Shown: piece by piece, positions 26,240 to 35,309 of the stretch
How the letters are laid out: each line of letters opens with the position of its first letter
How positions within the stretch are numbered: the stretch's first letter is position 1
Assembly (NCBI RefSeq): GCF_900115465.1
Contig: NZ_FOWN01000003.1
Location: forward strand, 79,479 to 143,478
DNA length: 64,000 bases
From: Halolactibacillus alkaliphilus
GTDB lineage: Bacteria; Bacillota; Bacilli; Bacillales; Amphibacillaceae
Reading direction: 5' to 3'
Translations under genes and position numbers: made by a program
The notes under the pieces: generated by a model
Told to the model about the DNA's origin: nothing
The model's input: the letters and a program-made list of their open reading frames with translations, nothing else
The model's database searches: none

Positions 26240-26300
26240 TTGACAACGTCCTGTTAAGTGCGTTAAATTGTACTCATACAAAAGAATTGCCCTAGGGCAA
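26240..26300 (+). promoter_or_regulatory. mntABCD promoter and MntR-like operator
   Basis: -35 TTGACA (26240-26245), a 17-base spacer and -10 TTAAAT (26263-26268) place the start near 26275. TTGCCCTAGGGCAA (26287-26300) is a perfect 14-base palindrome shortly downstream. It resembles the TTTGCC-type DtxR/MntR operators that control manganese uptake genes, so manganese-dependent repression is predicted. Confidence 0.72.
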
Positions 26301-26315
26301 AAAAGGAGGATGATA

Positions 26316-27239
26316 ATGTTGTTTAAGAAATTAACGTGGCTCATCATTTTAGGAGTTACTTTACTATTAGTAGCTTGTAGCAACGGAGAAAGCACACATG
26401 AAACTAACGAAAAAGTTAACATCGTGACAACGATCGCGCAAATCGGTGAACCTTTAGCTGTGATTGGACAAGACAAGGTCGAAGTAACAAGCTTAATGGG
26501 ACCATCCATTGATCCACACTTATACAATCCCACACAAAGTGATATCCAAAAGGTGGACGAAGCAGATATCGTTTTATATAACGGGCTAGACTTAGAAGCA
26601 AATATGACCACTATTTTTGAAGCTCTTAGCGATGAAAAAGTAGTTCTAGCCGTAAGTGATACCATTGATGAAGCAGACCTTTTATATGAAGATGATAAAA
26701 TCGTCGATCCACACATATGGTTTGATATCGACTTGTGGCAGCAAGCTTTGGATAGCGCTGTAGGAGTATTAAAAGATTATTCCCCGGAAAACGCTGAATT
26801 TTTCGAAGCGAATAAACAAGCGTACTTTGAGGAGCTCGATCAATTACGAATATTTTCAGAAAAAATTCACGAAATCCCTAAAGAACAACGCATTCTTGTG
26901 ACAGCACATGATGCTTTCGGATACTTTGGTGAGAAATACGCTATGGATGTGATTGGACTTCAAGGGCTAAGCACAGAAGACGAAGTAGGCCTATCAGATA
27001 TTAATGACACCATTGACATTATAGAAAAACACCATGTTCCTGCGATATTTGTAGAAAGCAGTATTAACGAAAATACTATACAAGCCGTACTCGAAGGGGC
27101 CCAAAACAAAGGACTAGATGTTCGATTAGGTGGTGAACTTTTCTCAGATGCGATGGGTGCAGAAGGAACTGAAGAAGGCACTTATATCGGTATGTACAAA
27201 CACAACATCGAAACGATTTATCAAGCATTAAAACCTTAA
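26316..27239 (+). CDS. mntA: Manganese/zinc-binding lipoprotein of an ABC importer
   Basis: The 307-residue cluster A-I solute-binding protein has a signal peptide and lipobox (LLVAC), then metal-ligand segments DPHLYNPTQSDIQ and DPHIWFDIDLW (one His each), FVESSINENT (Glu) and the C-terminal Asp/Glu-rich loop before YIGMYKHNIE. The His-His-Glu-Asp set is typical of manganese- or iron-type binding proteins rather than zinc ZnuA, which has an extra His-rich loop. I chose the ATG at 26316, six bases after AAGGAGG; a longer frame from 26268 overlaps the promoter. It is the first gene of mntABCD. Confidence 0.93.
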   Translation: MLFKKLTWLIILGVTLLLVACSNGESTHETNEKVNIVTTIAQIGEPLAVIGQDKVEVTSLMGPSIDPHLYNPTQSDIQKVDEADIVLYNGLDLEANMTTIFEALSDEKVVLAVSDTIDEADLLYEDDKIVDPHIWFDIDLWQQALDSAVGVLKDYSPENAEFFEANKQAYFEELDQLRIFSEKIHEIPKEQRILVTAHDAFGYFGEKYAMDVIGLQGLSTEDEVGLSDINDTIDIIEKHHVPAIFVESSINENTIQAVLEGAQNKGLDVRLGGELFSDAMGAEGTEEGTYIGMYKHNIETIYQALKP

Positions 27240-27253
27240 AGGAGTGAAGCGTC

Positions 27254-27991
27254 ATGTCTCAGCCCGTCATCAGCGTCAAACATTTAGTCGCTGCTTACCA
27301 AAAAAATACAGTGCTAGAAAACGTCAGTTTTTCTATTCCTGCCGGTTCATTAACGGCGATTGTCGGACCTAACGGGGCTGGAAAATCAACGTTAATGAAG
27401 GTGTTGTTGAATCTTCATCCCGCCATTACCGGAGACATTACTTTCTTTGGTCGTCCCTTTAAAGAAGTAAAAAAACGTATTGGCTATGTACCGCAACGGG
27501 GATCTGTTGATTGGGATTTCCCAACTGATGCACTCGATGTCGTGACTATGGGGCTTTATGGCGATATCGGTTGGTTTAAACACCCGAAGAAACAACATAA
27601 AGCACGTGCTTTTGAGGCACTAGAGAAGATGGGGATGCAAGCATATGCCCATCGTCAAATCAGTCAATTATCAGGTGGACAACAACAACGCGTTTTCTTG
27701 GCGCGGGCCCTTGTTCAAAATGCCGATATTTACTTTATGGATGAACCCCTAGCAGGGGTTGATGCTGCAACAGAGCGGGCTATTATGGCTACATTAAAAA
27801 AATTAAATGCTCTAGGCAAAACAGTGATCGTTGTTCACCATGATTTACAAACTGTTGAAGATTACTTTGACCATGTGCTATTTTTAAATCAAACCATTAT
27901 TAGTCACGGCAAGACACAAGATGTCTTTTCAAAAGATAATATTCGCCGCACTTATGGCGGAAATATCCGTTGGTTAGGGGGCGTTGATTGA
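27254..27991 (+). CDS. mntB: Manganese ABC transporter ATP-binding protein
   Basis: The 245-residue ATPase has Walker A GPNGAGKST, the Q-loop YVPQRGSVDWDFP, signature LSGGQQQRVFLARAL and Walker B YFMDEPLAGVD. The Q-loop sequence is characteristic of the manganese/zinc/iron importer family. It powers uptake through the two permeases encoded next. It overlaps the following permease gene by 8 bases. Confidence 0.95.
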   Translation: MSQPVISVKHLVAAYQKNTVLENVSFSIPAGSLTAIVGPNGAGKSTLMKVLLNLHPAITGDITFFGRPFKEVKKRIGYVPQRGSVDWDFPTDALDVVTMGLYGDIGWFKHPKKQHKARAFEALEKMGMQAYAHRQISQLSGGQQQRVFLARALVQNADIYFMDEPLAGVDAATERAIMATLKKLNALGKTVIVVHHDLQTVEDYFDHVLFLNQTIISHGKTQDVFSKDNIRRTYGGNIRWLGGVD

Positions 27992-28907
27992 CATGTGGTC
28001 ACTCTTACTAAATACAAATACCGGGTGGGTACTTCTTAGTACGACAATGCTCGGTATTGCTGCTGGCGCTATAGGTTGTCTTGCTTACTGGAAAAAACAA
28101 AACTTAATGAGCGATGCCTTGTCTCATGCTGCCTTACCCGGTGTTGTGATCACCTTTCTTATCTTCCAAGAGAAAAATCTGTTGCTCCTGGTTATTGGTG
28201 CCGGTATAAGTGCACTTATAGGTGCCTTATTGATCCAATGGATCACAACATCTAGTCGTATTTCAGAAGATGCGGCAATGGGGATGATTTTATCTGTCTT
28301 CTACGGTTTAGGCATTATGTTGTTATCGATTGCCTCACGTTCTAGTGGGGGAAATCAAAGTGGACTGGATAACTTCATATTTGGTCAAGCAGCAGCCATG
28401 GTACGCTCAGATATTCGGACGATGATGATGCTTGCAGTCATTGTCATATTAACTGTTGTAATAGGTTTTAAAGAATGGAAGATTTATTTATTTGATCAGT
28501 CATTTGCTAATAGTATTGGGTTACCTTTAAAGGCGATGAATACACTCTATACATTCGTTCTCGTTGTCACAATCGTTATTGGCATTCAGGCTGTAGGGGT
28601 CATCTTAATGGCAGCTATCTTAATTATCCCTGCCGTCAGTGCGCGTTACTGGACACATTCGTTTAAGTGCATGCTAATTATTTCCTCCATATTTGGTGCG
28701 TTTTCCGGAGCGATTGGCACGTTAATTAGTGCGCAAGGGCGGGGGTGGCCTACTGGGCCATTTATCGTCGTTGTTGCTGCTAGCTTCTTTATATTTTCTC
28801 TCGTGTTCGGTAAAGAGAAAGGCTTGCTGATTCATTACTTACACAGACAAAATCAAAGTAAGCAATACCGTGTGAATCAACTCCCAATAAAGGGGGCAAT
28901 AAAATGA
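27984..28907 (+). CDS. mntC: Manganese ABC transporter permease
   Basis: The 307-residue ABC-3 family membrane protein has about eight helices, an early LMSDALSHAALPG motif typical of metal-importer permeases and an MAAILIIPA segment. It pairs with the next gene product to form a heterodimeric channel, as in B. subtilis MntC/MntD. Its last four bases overlap the start of the next gene, indicating coupled translation. Confidence 0.94.
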   Translation: MIDMWSLLLNTNTGWVLLSTTMLGIAAGAIGCLAYWKKQNLMSDALSHAALPGVVITFLIFQEKNLLLLVIGAGISALIGALLIQWITTSSRISEDAAMGMILSVFYGLGIMLLSIASRSSGGNQSGLDNFIFGQAAAMVRSDIRTMMMLAVIVILTVVIGFKEWKIYLFDQSFANSIGLPLKAMNTLYTFVLVVTIVIGIQAVGVILMAAILIIPAVSARYWTHSFKCMLIISSIFGAFSGAIGTLISAQGRGWPTGPFIVVVAASFFIFSLVFGKEKGLLIHYLHRQNQSKQYRVNQLPIKGAIK

Positions 28908-29788
28908 CTTATACAGCTTGGATTATCATTACCGCGTCTTTAGTTGGCCTTTCATGCGGGTTAATTGGTGTCTTTCTTATTCTAAGAAAAACGGCGATGA
29001 TGGCTGATGCAATCAGCCATACTGTTTTACTCGGCATTGTTTTAGCTTTTCTAGTGACAAATGAAGTAAGTGGTCCAATGATGCTGATTGGTGGTATAGG
29101 CTCCGGTCTACTCACAGCCTTTTTAGTACAATCGTTACATTCACTGGGTGTTCAGCATGATGCCTCTATGGGGATTATTTTTACAACGTTGTTTGCGATT
29201 GGCGTTATATTAATCTCTACGTCTGTCGGTAATGCTCATTTAGATATTCAACATGCCTTAATGGGAGAAATTACATTCATTCCTTTTGACACAACCCACT
29301 TACCTCTCATTGGGTCTGTCCCTAAAGCAACGCTTTTATTATTTAGTGTCTTTTTAATCGTACTCGTATTCATTATCGCGTTTTATAAAGAGTGGAAAAT
29401 CACCTCTTTTGATCCTGCGCTTGCTGTTAGCATCGGTATTCCTGCGCTAGCTATGCACTATTTATTTATGGCCCTCGTCTCAGTCACAACCGTTGCCTCT
29501 TTTGATGCCGTTGGGGCAATAATGGTTGTAGCCATGCTTATAACACCTGCATCTGCTGCTTACCTTTGGACTGATCGGTTAGCCATTATGCTTATTTTAA
29601 GCAGTTTATTTGGTGTACTAGCGGCTATTTCTGGCTATTATATTGCCGTCTTTTTGGATGCATCCATCTCGGGATCAATGGCCTTCTCTACTGGCATCTT
29701 CTTTATGGTGAGCTTTATCGGGTCACCAAAACACGGCCTCCTATCCAAATGCCGTCGTCCTAGCCGCGCAAATCAGACGTCCATTTAA
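28904..29788 (+). CDS. mntD: Manganese ABC transporter permease
   Basis: The 294-residue ABC-3 permease has the AMMADAISHTVLLGIVLAF motif and about eight helices. It is the second permease of the importer and the last gene of the operon, ending at a strong bidirectional terminator. It shares fold and length with the preceding permease but is clearly diverged from it. Confidence 0.94.
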   Translation: MTYTAWIIITASLVGLSCGLIGVFLILRKTAMMADAISHTVLLGIVLAFLVTNEVSGPMMLIGGIGSGLLTAFLVQSLHSLGVQHDASMGIIFTTLFAIGVILISTSVGNAHLDIQHALMGEITFIPFDTTHLPLIGSVPKATLLLFSVFLIVLVFIIAFYKEWKITSFDPALAVSIGIPALAMHYLFMALVSVTTVASFDAVGAIMVVAMLITPASAAYLWTDRLAIMLILSSLFGVLAAISGYYIAVFLDASISGSMAFSTGIFFMVSFIGSPKHGLLSKCRRPSRANQTSI

Positions 29789-29842
29789 AAAAGCCAGCTC
29801 ATCATGCAAAAGGTATCTTTGCAGAGATGAGCTGGCTTTTAT
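29787..29842. terminator. Bidirectional terminator between mntD and the amidase gene
   Basis: AAAAGCCAGCTCATC (29789-29803) and GATGAGCTGGCTTTT (29826-29840) are perfect complements. The inner TGCAAA/TTTGCA continues the stem. T-runs occur on both strands. Confidence 0.95.
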
Positions 29843-31302
29843 CATTTGATTAGCGCTTCAATACGTGTGCCGACATGAAGCAATTCACTATCTTTATTCG
29901 CTGGGGAAATAAATGTTACACCAACCGGTTCTCCTGTTGAACGCTTAAACCCTGGTAGTGTAAGTGCAGGATAACCACTTGATGCATAAAGTGTTGTAGC
30001 ATAATTACTCAGTGTCACAAGTATGTCCACTTCTTCAAACGCTTGATCGAGCGCTTTTTTTGTTATGGACTGATGGTTCATCACTTGTTTTGTGATGAGC
30101 TCTTCTTTTAGCGACGTGTCGATAGACTGTTTAATCAAATCTTGTCCATGCGGAGCATGATTTTTGAGATCTTGTTCATTAAATTGATAGACATCCAAAA
30201 GTGTGCGTGGTGTTATGTCATTTTTAAAGAAGGTCTTTACACCTTCTTTAAACTGATAGGTCAATACATCCATTATGTCTACCTCGTATGCCGCCTCATC
30301 TATCATCACGTCTGTGTAATCAACCCCATTGTCTTTAAGGATGTGCTTGAACTTTCTAAGTATTGCTTCATCATCGTCTCGATAGGTTGACTTTATATGT
30401 TCATCAGCTAAAAAGCCAAAACGATAATCTGTCACTTTCGATGTATACGTATCTATATCACAGGAAACATCTGTTATTGCGCGCAAGCCATAAAAACAAT
30501 CTCTTACTGTTTGAGCCATTGGCCCAGCGGTATCATGCGCTTTAGCAAGTGGAATAATCCCAGACTGCGAGACAATCCCCCATGTTGGTTTAAGACCCGC
30601 TACCCCATTTTGACTCGCTGGGTAAATAATCGAACCTGCCGTTTCTGTGCCCATCGCAACAGGACACAATTTTAAACGGACAGCCACCGCACTTCCACTA
30701 CTCGAACCTCCAACATCAAATTCTCCTTCTGGATGACGGGTTTGACCACCTACAGCTGAATACCCGTTAGCGCTATCTGTTGACATGAAGTTCGCCCATT
30801 CCGATAGATTGACTTTACCTAAAATCAGCGCACCTTTTTCTTTTAATGAACGGACAATATCAGCATCTTCTTTTGGATAGTAATCTTTTAGAATAGCCGC
30901 ACCCGCTGTTGTTGGTAATGTTTTAGTTGCTATGTTGTCTTTTAATAGCACAGGTAATCCATATAACGGATCATTCGTATCACTATAGATGCATTGTCTA
31001 GCTTCTTCTATTACATCACCGTTAAGTGAAATTACCGCGTGATAAGAGGCATAATCCAATACGCGGTTGAAAAACACCGTCGCAATATCCTCATAATTGA
31101 TTTTCCCTGATTTTACATATTTTTGTAACGCATCAACATCACTTTTGACAATGGTTCTCATCATCTCTTCTGTAAGTGATGCCCTCACTGGAAAACGCTC
31201 TCCTAGATTTTCCACTTCTACCGACGATGTCGGTGCATCATGATACTGCTTTCTCACTTGATCCTTTAAATATGCTGCAGAATTAAATCCCAATCCAACC
31301 AC
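29842..31302 (-). CDS. Amidase-signature family hydrolase (GatA-like)
   Basis: The 486-residue enzyme carries the amidase-signature triad: Lys121 (LLKDNIAT), the cis-Ser in GGSSSGSAVAV (about 200-202) and the nucleophile Ser224 in TAGSIIYPAS. It hydrolyses an amide of unknown identity in the cytoplasm. It is not the tRNA GatA, because no gatC or gatB gene is adjacent and the N-terminus carries an extra ~60 residues. The start is uncertain: GTG at 31302 almost touches GGGGA, whereas a TTG at 31293 has better spacing. It is a single gene sharing a terminator with mntD. Confidence 0.85.
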   Translation of the reverse strand: MVGLGFNSAAYLKDQVRKQYHDAPTSSVEVENLGERFPVRASLTEEMMRTIVKSDVDALQKYVKSGKINYEDIATVFFNRVLDYASYHAVISLNGDVIEEARQCIYSDTNDPLYGLPVLLKDNIATKTLPTTAGAAILKDYYPKEDADIVRSLKEKGALILGKVNLSEWANFMSTDSANGYSAVGGQTRHPEGEFDVGGSSSGSAVAVRLKLCPVAMGTETAGSIIYPASQNGVAGLKPTWGIVSQSGIIPLAKAHDTAGPMAQTVRDCFYGLRAITDVSCDIDTYTSKVTDYRFGFLADEHIKSTYRDDDEAILRKFKHILKDNGVDYTDVMIDEAAYEVDIMDVLTYQFKEGVKTFFKNDITPRTLLDVYQFNEQDLKNHAPHGQDLIKQSIDTSLKEELITKQVMNHQSITKKALDQAFEEVDILVTLSNYATTLYASSGYPALTLPGFKRSTGEPVGVTFISPANKDSELLHVGTRIEALIK

Positions 31303-31367
31303 TCCCCGAATTCATGATACCTTCAATATGTTTTCTATTAGTTTACCTTTTTTAGTCGCTTTCAGCC

Positions 31368-31398
31368 AAAAAGTCGCCTCTATGTTACAGGCGACTTT
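31368..31398 (-). terminator. Terminator of the DUF4153 gene
   Basis: AAAGTCGCCT (31370-31379) and AGGCGACTTT (31389-31398) form a 10-bp stem. On the minus strand it is followed by five T residues. Confidence 0.88.
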
Positions 31399-31430
31399 AA
31401 TTACGAACTTACGCTAGCATGTCCAACATA

Positions 31431-33212
31431 TTAATCGGTTTTCACATCAATTAACGTATAGAAATTACCATAATACCCTTGGTCATAATAATCAAAGTTT
31501 TGAATAATAACAGTAATTTTCGCTTCATCCGTTTCTGCTGAATAGGTTGCCTGATCGAGCATTATTTCTCGGTGGTATTGATCAGCTTCTAAAGACTGAA
31601 TGACATCATCGCCGTTAAAGGTAACGAGTGTGTTCTCATCACTATCTTCTATAGTGAACGTAAAGGTCGTCTCGCTCATTTGTTGATTGAACTGGTAATT
31701 TTCACCGTTATGTTCAAAATTAACGGTCTGTGTACTTACCCCAGGCTCTACGTGATTAATCATTAAGTGACTATAGCCTGAAATAGGTAACATCTCTCGT
31801 TCAAATGTATTGAGATAGACAGAGAACTGGAATCTATCATCCGTACCGTAGTCATAGGTTGCCTTAAATCCAAAAATCGATTCGAACGCTCCATCGTTCA
31901 AGATGCTATCAGGTAAATAATCAATCTTAGTTAATTGATTCAGATAGTCAAATTCATTGATATATTCTGTTATCTGCGACTTATCTGCCTCCGAAATAGT
32001 AGCATTAGGAATGATTTCACCGCCATTAAACATCTCATTGTCTTCCAGTAGTTGTTCTAGGCTAGCTTTTTGACTAAAGAAACTTACACTAAAGGCATCT
32101 AATGGTGGTGTGATAGAAATTAGCCCAAATACGACGAAGATTGGGGCAATCCAGCCCATTTTCTCTCGATTTAAAAAGCCATAAATAACCGCCATAATTG
32201 TACCAAAGACACCGAATAGTATGGCGAAATAGCGACCATATGTCACACCGGTATCCGTTAATTTAACGATAGATGCCATCGTTTGGAATAACACTATTGG
32301 CAACAACACTTTCGGGTAAATACGTGCAAACCAATCAGCAGTTTTCGTCTCAACTTCTAGTGAAAGAAGATAGACAAGTAAAACGATCACAGTGAACGAT
32401 ACAAGGAGCGGTTCTAGTAAGACTTCTGACCATAAATCACCTGTAATATTGATCATAATATACAGTAAAATAATCCCACTATAGATGCTCGTTAACGGAA
32501 TAATTATATAGCTGAGCAATCGATCAAAAATAGGCGTCGTTTCCGTTAGACCTAATAGTTTATTCTTTTTTACTATTTGGTCTTTATTCGCCAACCTTTG
32601 ATCTCTCGCGCCAATGTAGACCGGCATCATTGATAAAAAGAGTGCCGGGAAGAAAAGACTAGTAACGAGATTAAGAAAATGTAAAAAGACATTTGCGCCT
32701 GTTGTAAAGAGTAGCGCATTAACTAAAGCGATGATCAAGCTAATACCAATAGCTAACACAAAAGAATACAGGAAGGAAATAAAAAAGTTTTTGAAGAAAA
32801 CAAACACATTTTGACTGAAGCGAAATTCACTTTGAATCGTTGGAATCCATATCATTAACAAAACACTCATCAATACAATAACACTCGTTCTAACGCCCAC
32901 TTGAATAGACATAAAACTCGGCCAATCTTGAAGGAAAAAGTACCCAAGCGTTAAAATAAGCGCTCCCCACATTAACAACATACGCACTTTAATTTGAACA
33001 TAAAAGCGTTCATAAATATGTTCAAATACGATACTTAGGAGTATACCAATAATAAAGGTGTAGCTAAAGCGATACATTGCTTCATCATTTGATTCAATCA
33101 TAAACATGTTCGCAATCGTTAAGCTTAAAATAAAACTAAAGGCTAACGGATAACGTCCAACTGCCTGAATCGTGTCATTTAACTGTTGTTCTATACGCGT
33201 TAATATCTTCAT
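31431..33212 (-). CDS. DUF4153 multi-pass membrane protein
   Basis: The 593-residue protein has about eleven hydrophobic helices in its first ~390 residues, then a long extracytoplasmic C-terminal domain (about 400-593) rich in Asp, Glu, Tyr and Thr. That layout matches DUF4153 proteins of Firmicutes, whose function is not known. I prefer the ATG at 33212, five bases after AAAGGGTGG, over the GTG at 33221. It is a single gene with a terminator. Some DUF4153 family members lie near two-component systems or antibiotic-response genes, but nothing here supports a specific role. Confidence 0.82.
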   Translation of the reverse strand: MKILTRIEQQLNDTIQAVGRYPLAFSFILSLTIANMFMIESNDEAMYRFSYTFIIGILLSIVFEHIYERFYVQIKVRMLLMWGALILTLGYFFLQDWPSFMSIQVGVRTSVIVLMSVLLMIWIPTIQSEFRFSQNVFVFFKNFFISFLYSFVLAIGISLIIALVNALLFTTGANVFLHFLNLVTSLFFPALFLSMMPVYIGARDQRLANKDQIVKKNKLLGLTETTPIFDRLLSYIIIPLTSIYSGIILLYIMINITGDLWSEVLLEPLLVSFTVIVLLVYLLSLEVETKTADWFARIYPKVLLPIVLFQTMASIVKLTDTGVTYGRYFAILFGVFGTIMAVIYGFLNREKMGWIAPIFVVFGLISITPPLDAFSVSFFSQKASLEQLLEDNEMFNGGEIIPNATISEADKSQITEYINEFDYLNQLTKIDYLPDSILNDGAFESIFGFKATYDYGTDDRFQFSVYLNTFEREMLPISGYSHLMINHVEPGVSTQTVNFEHNGENYQFNQQMSETTFTFTIEDSDENTLVTFNGDDVIQSLEADQYHREIMLDQATYSAETDEAKITVIIQNFDYYDQGYYGNFYTLIDVKTD

Positions 33213-33343
33213 ATTATCCACCCTTTCACATCAATAACTACTTGTTACGTTTTAATCTGTACTTACAACAATCTATACCCTAATAAAGTAACATTCATGC
33301 TTTATTCTTCTGTTAGCTCACGTTTTCCCCATACGCATTATGT

Positions 33344-33976
33344 TCAATATACCTCGCCATCTAACGGCGTTAGTATGGCTCTTATGGGGCTCGCATCTGC
33401 TCCGATAATTTTTAACGGTACCGCATAGAGCCAATAAACGCCAGGTGCTACATGATTTAAAAAAAGATTTTCTATAATAGTCATGTTTGATGCATGAAGC
33501 GCTTGGTGGATAGGTAACGTTTTGGAGGTTACCTCGTCAACAGAAGGTGCGTCCGTTCCTATGAGCTTCACTCCTTGCTTAGATAAATAATTTACAGCAT
33601 CTTCTGTCAATAATGGAAACTGTTCTGGAAAAATAGTAGGCGCTCGATCAAGCATATGAAAAAGTACGCGCGGAGTATTATTAAAGTCGAAACATTTTAA
33701 GTCACTCTCCGTAACTTTCTCTAAATGCGTGACGTCTATTATTTGACAGCGTCCAATCCCAATTGAAAGGTTAACCTGATCAATTGTGGCACCATGTTCA
33801 TCGTAATGAAACGGCGCATCCATGTGGGTACCGTTATGCAGACTCAAGCTCATTTCACCTATATTAACGGCGTTAGTTTCTTTCATCGTGGCACTTAATT
33901 TAAAGTGAAAGGGCGTATCACCCGGCCAAACAGCACCTTCGTTTATAAGTGGCATCGTAATATCAATATAGTGCAT
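33344..33976 (-). CDS. Cyclase-family metal hydrolase (KynB-like)
   Basis: The 210-residue protein has the zinc-site motif HNGTHMDAPFHY (His47, His51, Asp53, His57) of the cyclase / arylformamidase family, a WPGD segment near the N-terminus and a conserved GTDAPSVD. KynB members hydrolyse N-formylkynurenine. No other tryptophan-degradation gene is nearby, so the substrate may be another formamide or ester. AGGGGAGAG precedes the ATG. It is a single gene. Confidence 0.82.
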   Translation of the reverse strand: MHYIDITMPLINEGAVWPGDTPFHFKLSATMKETNAVNIGEMSLSLHNGTHMDAPFHYDEHGATIDQVNLSIGIGRCQIIDVTHLEKVTESDLKCFDFNNTPRVLFHMLDRAPTIFPEQFPLLTEDAVNYLSKQGVKLIGTDAPSVDEVTSKTLPIHQALHASNMTIIENLFLNHVAPGVYWLYAVPLKIIGADASPIRAILTPLDGEVY

Positions 33977-34185
33977 AATCTCTCCCCTTTTTTAAAATCA
34001 TCCGTTTCATTAACTGAATATGAACGTAACGTTTTCGGTTAACTATATTGTATCAAAAGACTGGCTATTGACCTATTTTTTGTGTAAAAACGAAGGAAAA
34101 AGATACTTTTAAAGCATTATGGGGTAAACTATCAGTGTATGTGCTCTAAAGCACACATGTGTAAGAGTTTAAGGAGGAAGAAAAT

Positions 34186-35112
34186 ATGAAAAATTTCAAA
34201 AAATATCTTGTCGTTATGTTACTCGCACTTATGGCTTTTCAAGTTTTAGTACCCGTCTTATCCGCTGATCAAGTGACAGATGTTGTTGTAACATTAGGTG
34301 AAGATTTAACCGCTGAACAAAAAGCGAGTATATTAAGAGAAATGAACATGTCTGATATCAACGAGGAAGAGATTGTCTACGTAACAAACGCAGAAGAGCA
34401 CCAATATTTAGGTGATGTTGTACCAAAAGAAAAAATCGGTACGCGCGCCATTTCATCTGCGAAAATATCTTTGGCTGATGGCAACTCTGGTATTATGGTA
34501 ACAACTGAAAACATTACCTATATCACTTCTAAAATGTATGCTAACGCACTCGCAACAGCTGGTATTACTGGAGCGGAAATTTATGTAACTGCACCATTTA
34601 ACGTTTCGGGAACCGGCGCTTTAACAGGTATATTAAAAGCTTATGAACAGTCCACAGGAGAAGAACTTGATGAGGATTTAAAAAAAGCAGCCAATGAAGA
34701 GATGGTCATCACAGCTGATTTAGCTGAGGATGAAAATGTATCAGAAGATGACGCCATTGATTTTATGAACAGGATTAAAGAAGAAGTTGATAAACAAAAG
34801 CCTGAAACAACAGAAGAATTACGTGCACTTATTCAGCGCTTAGCCGAAGAAATGGGCCTTACACTTACAGACGAACAGCTTAACCAGCTAGTCAGTCTCT
34901 TTGATAAGCTAAAAAACCTCAATATCAACTGGGATAAAGTGAATGAAACTATCGATAAAACACGTGACTGGCTAAATGACTTTACGCAGTCTGAAGAAGG
35001 TCAGGGTATTGTGAACGCAATCAGAGACTTCTTCCGTGCCGTATGGGATTGGTTTACGTCTGTTTTTACAAATGATGACGAGGCTGTTGTCACGTCATAC
35101 TTACGCAAGTAA
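34186..35112 (+). CDS. Secreted DUF1002 protein (YpuA-like)
   Basis: The 308-residue protein has a signal peptide (about 1-27) and matches DUF1002 (B. subtilis YpuA): VVTLGEDLTAEQKASIL, ISSAKISL and the AYANALATAGITGAEIYV-type core (about 105-145). An acidic helical C-terminal half follows, ending in an amphipathic, Trp-rich FFRAVWDWFTSVF. It probably acts at the cell surface; family function is unknown. GGAGGAAG precedes the ATG and a strong terminator follows, so it is monocistronic. Confidence 0.87.
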   Translation: MKNFKKYLVVMLLALMAFQVLVPVLSADQVTDVVVTLGEDLTAEQKASILREMNMSDINEEEIVYVTNAEEHQYLGDVVPKEKIGTRAISSAKISLADGNSGIMVTTENITYITSKMYANALATAGITGAEIYVTAPFNVSGTGALTGILKAYEQSTGEELDEDLKKAANEEMVITADLAEDENVSEDDAIDFMNRIKEEVDKQKPETTEELRALIQRLAEEMGLTLTDEQLNQLVSLFDKLKNLNINWDKVNETIDKTRDWLNDFTQSEEGQGIVNAIRDFFRAVWDWFTSVFTNDDEAVVTSYLRK

Positions 35113-35127
35113 ATAATTCATTATTTT

Positions 35128-35172
35128 AAGATACCTTTCATCCTTTTTACGGGAAAGGTATCTTTCGCTTTT
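35128..35172 (+). terminator. Terminator after the DUF1002 gene
   Basis: AAGATACCTTTC (35128-35139) and GAAAGGTATCTT (35153-35164), followed by TTCGCTTTTTT. Confidence 0.9.
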
Positions 35173-35178
35173 TTAGTC

Positions 35179-35249
35179 TTGACTTTCATATAAACCTGTG
35201 TTGTAATTATCTTTGGAGTCGAGGTTGTTACCGCTTACGGGCTACACTC
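35179..35249 (+). promoter_or_regulatory. licT promoter and leader with a RAT-like element
   Basis: -35 TTGACT (35179-35184), a 17-base spacer and -10 TGTAAT (35202-35207) place the start near 35214. The transcript then begins with GAGGTTGTTACCGCTTACGG (35221-35240) and GCTACACTC, a close match to ribonucleic antiterminator (RAT) targets of BglG/LicT proteins. Unlike a usual RAT it is not followed by a hairpin with a T-run. Confidence 0.6.
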
Positions 35250-35309
35250 GATATGCTCACAGTATGTGATTAGCTAGCTGATTGAATCTCATTTAAGGAG
35301 ATCGAACGT

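Noticed and set aside
26213..26716. 167-codon minus-strand ORF across the mntA promoter and 5' region
   Set aside because: It is antisense to mntA, its composition mirrors the coding strand, and it has no ribosome site or domain.
29842..31302. Glutamyl-tRNA amidotransferase subunit A
   Set aside because: No gatC or gatB is adjacent, the gene stands alone, and it carries an N-terminal extension.
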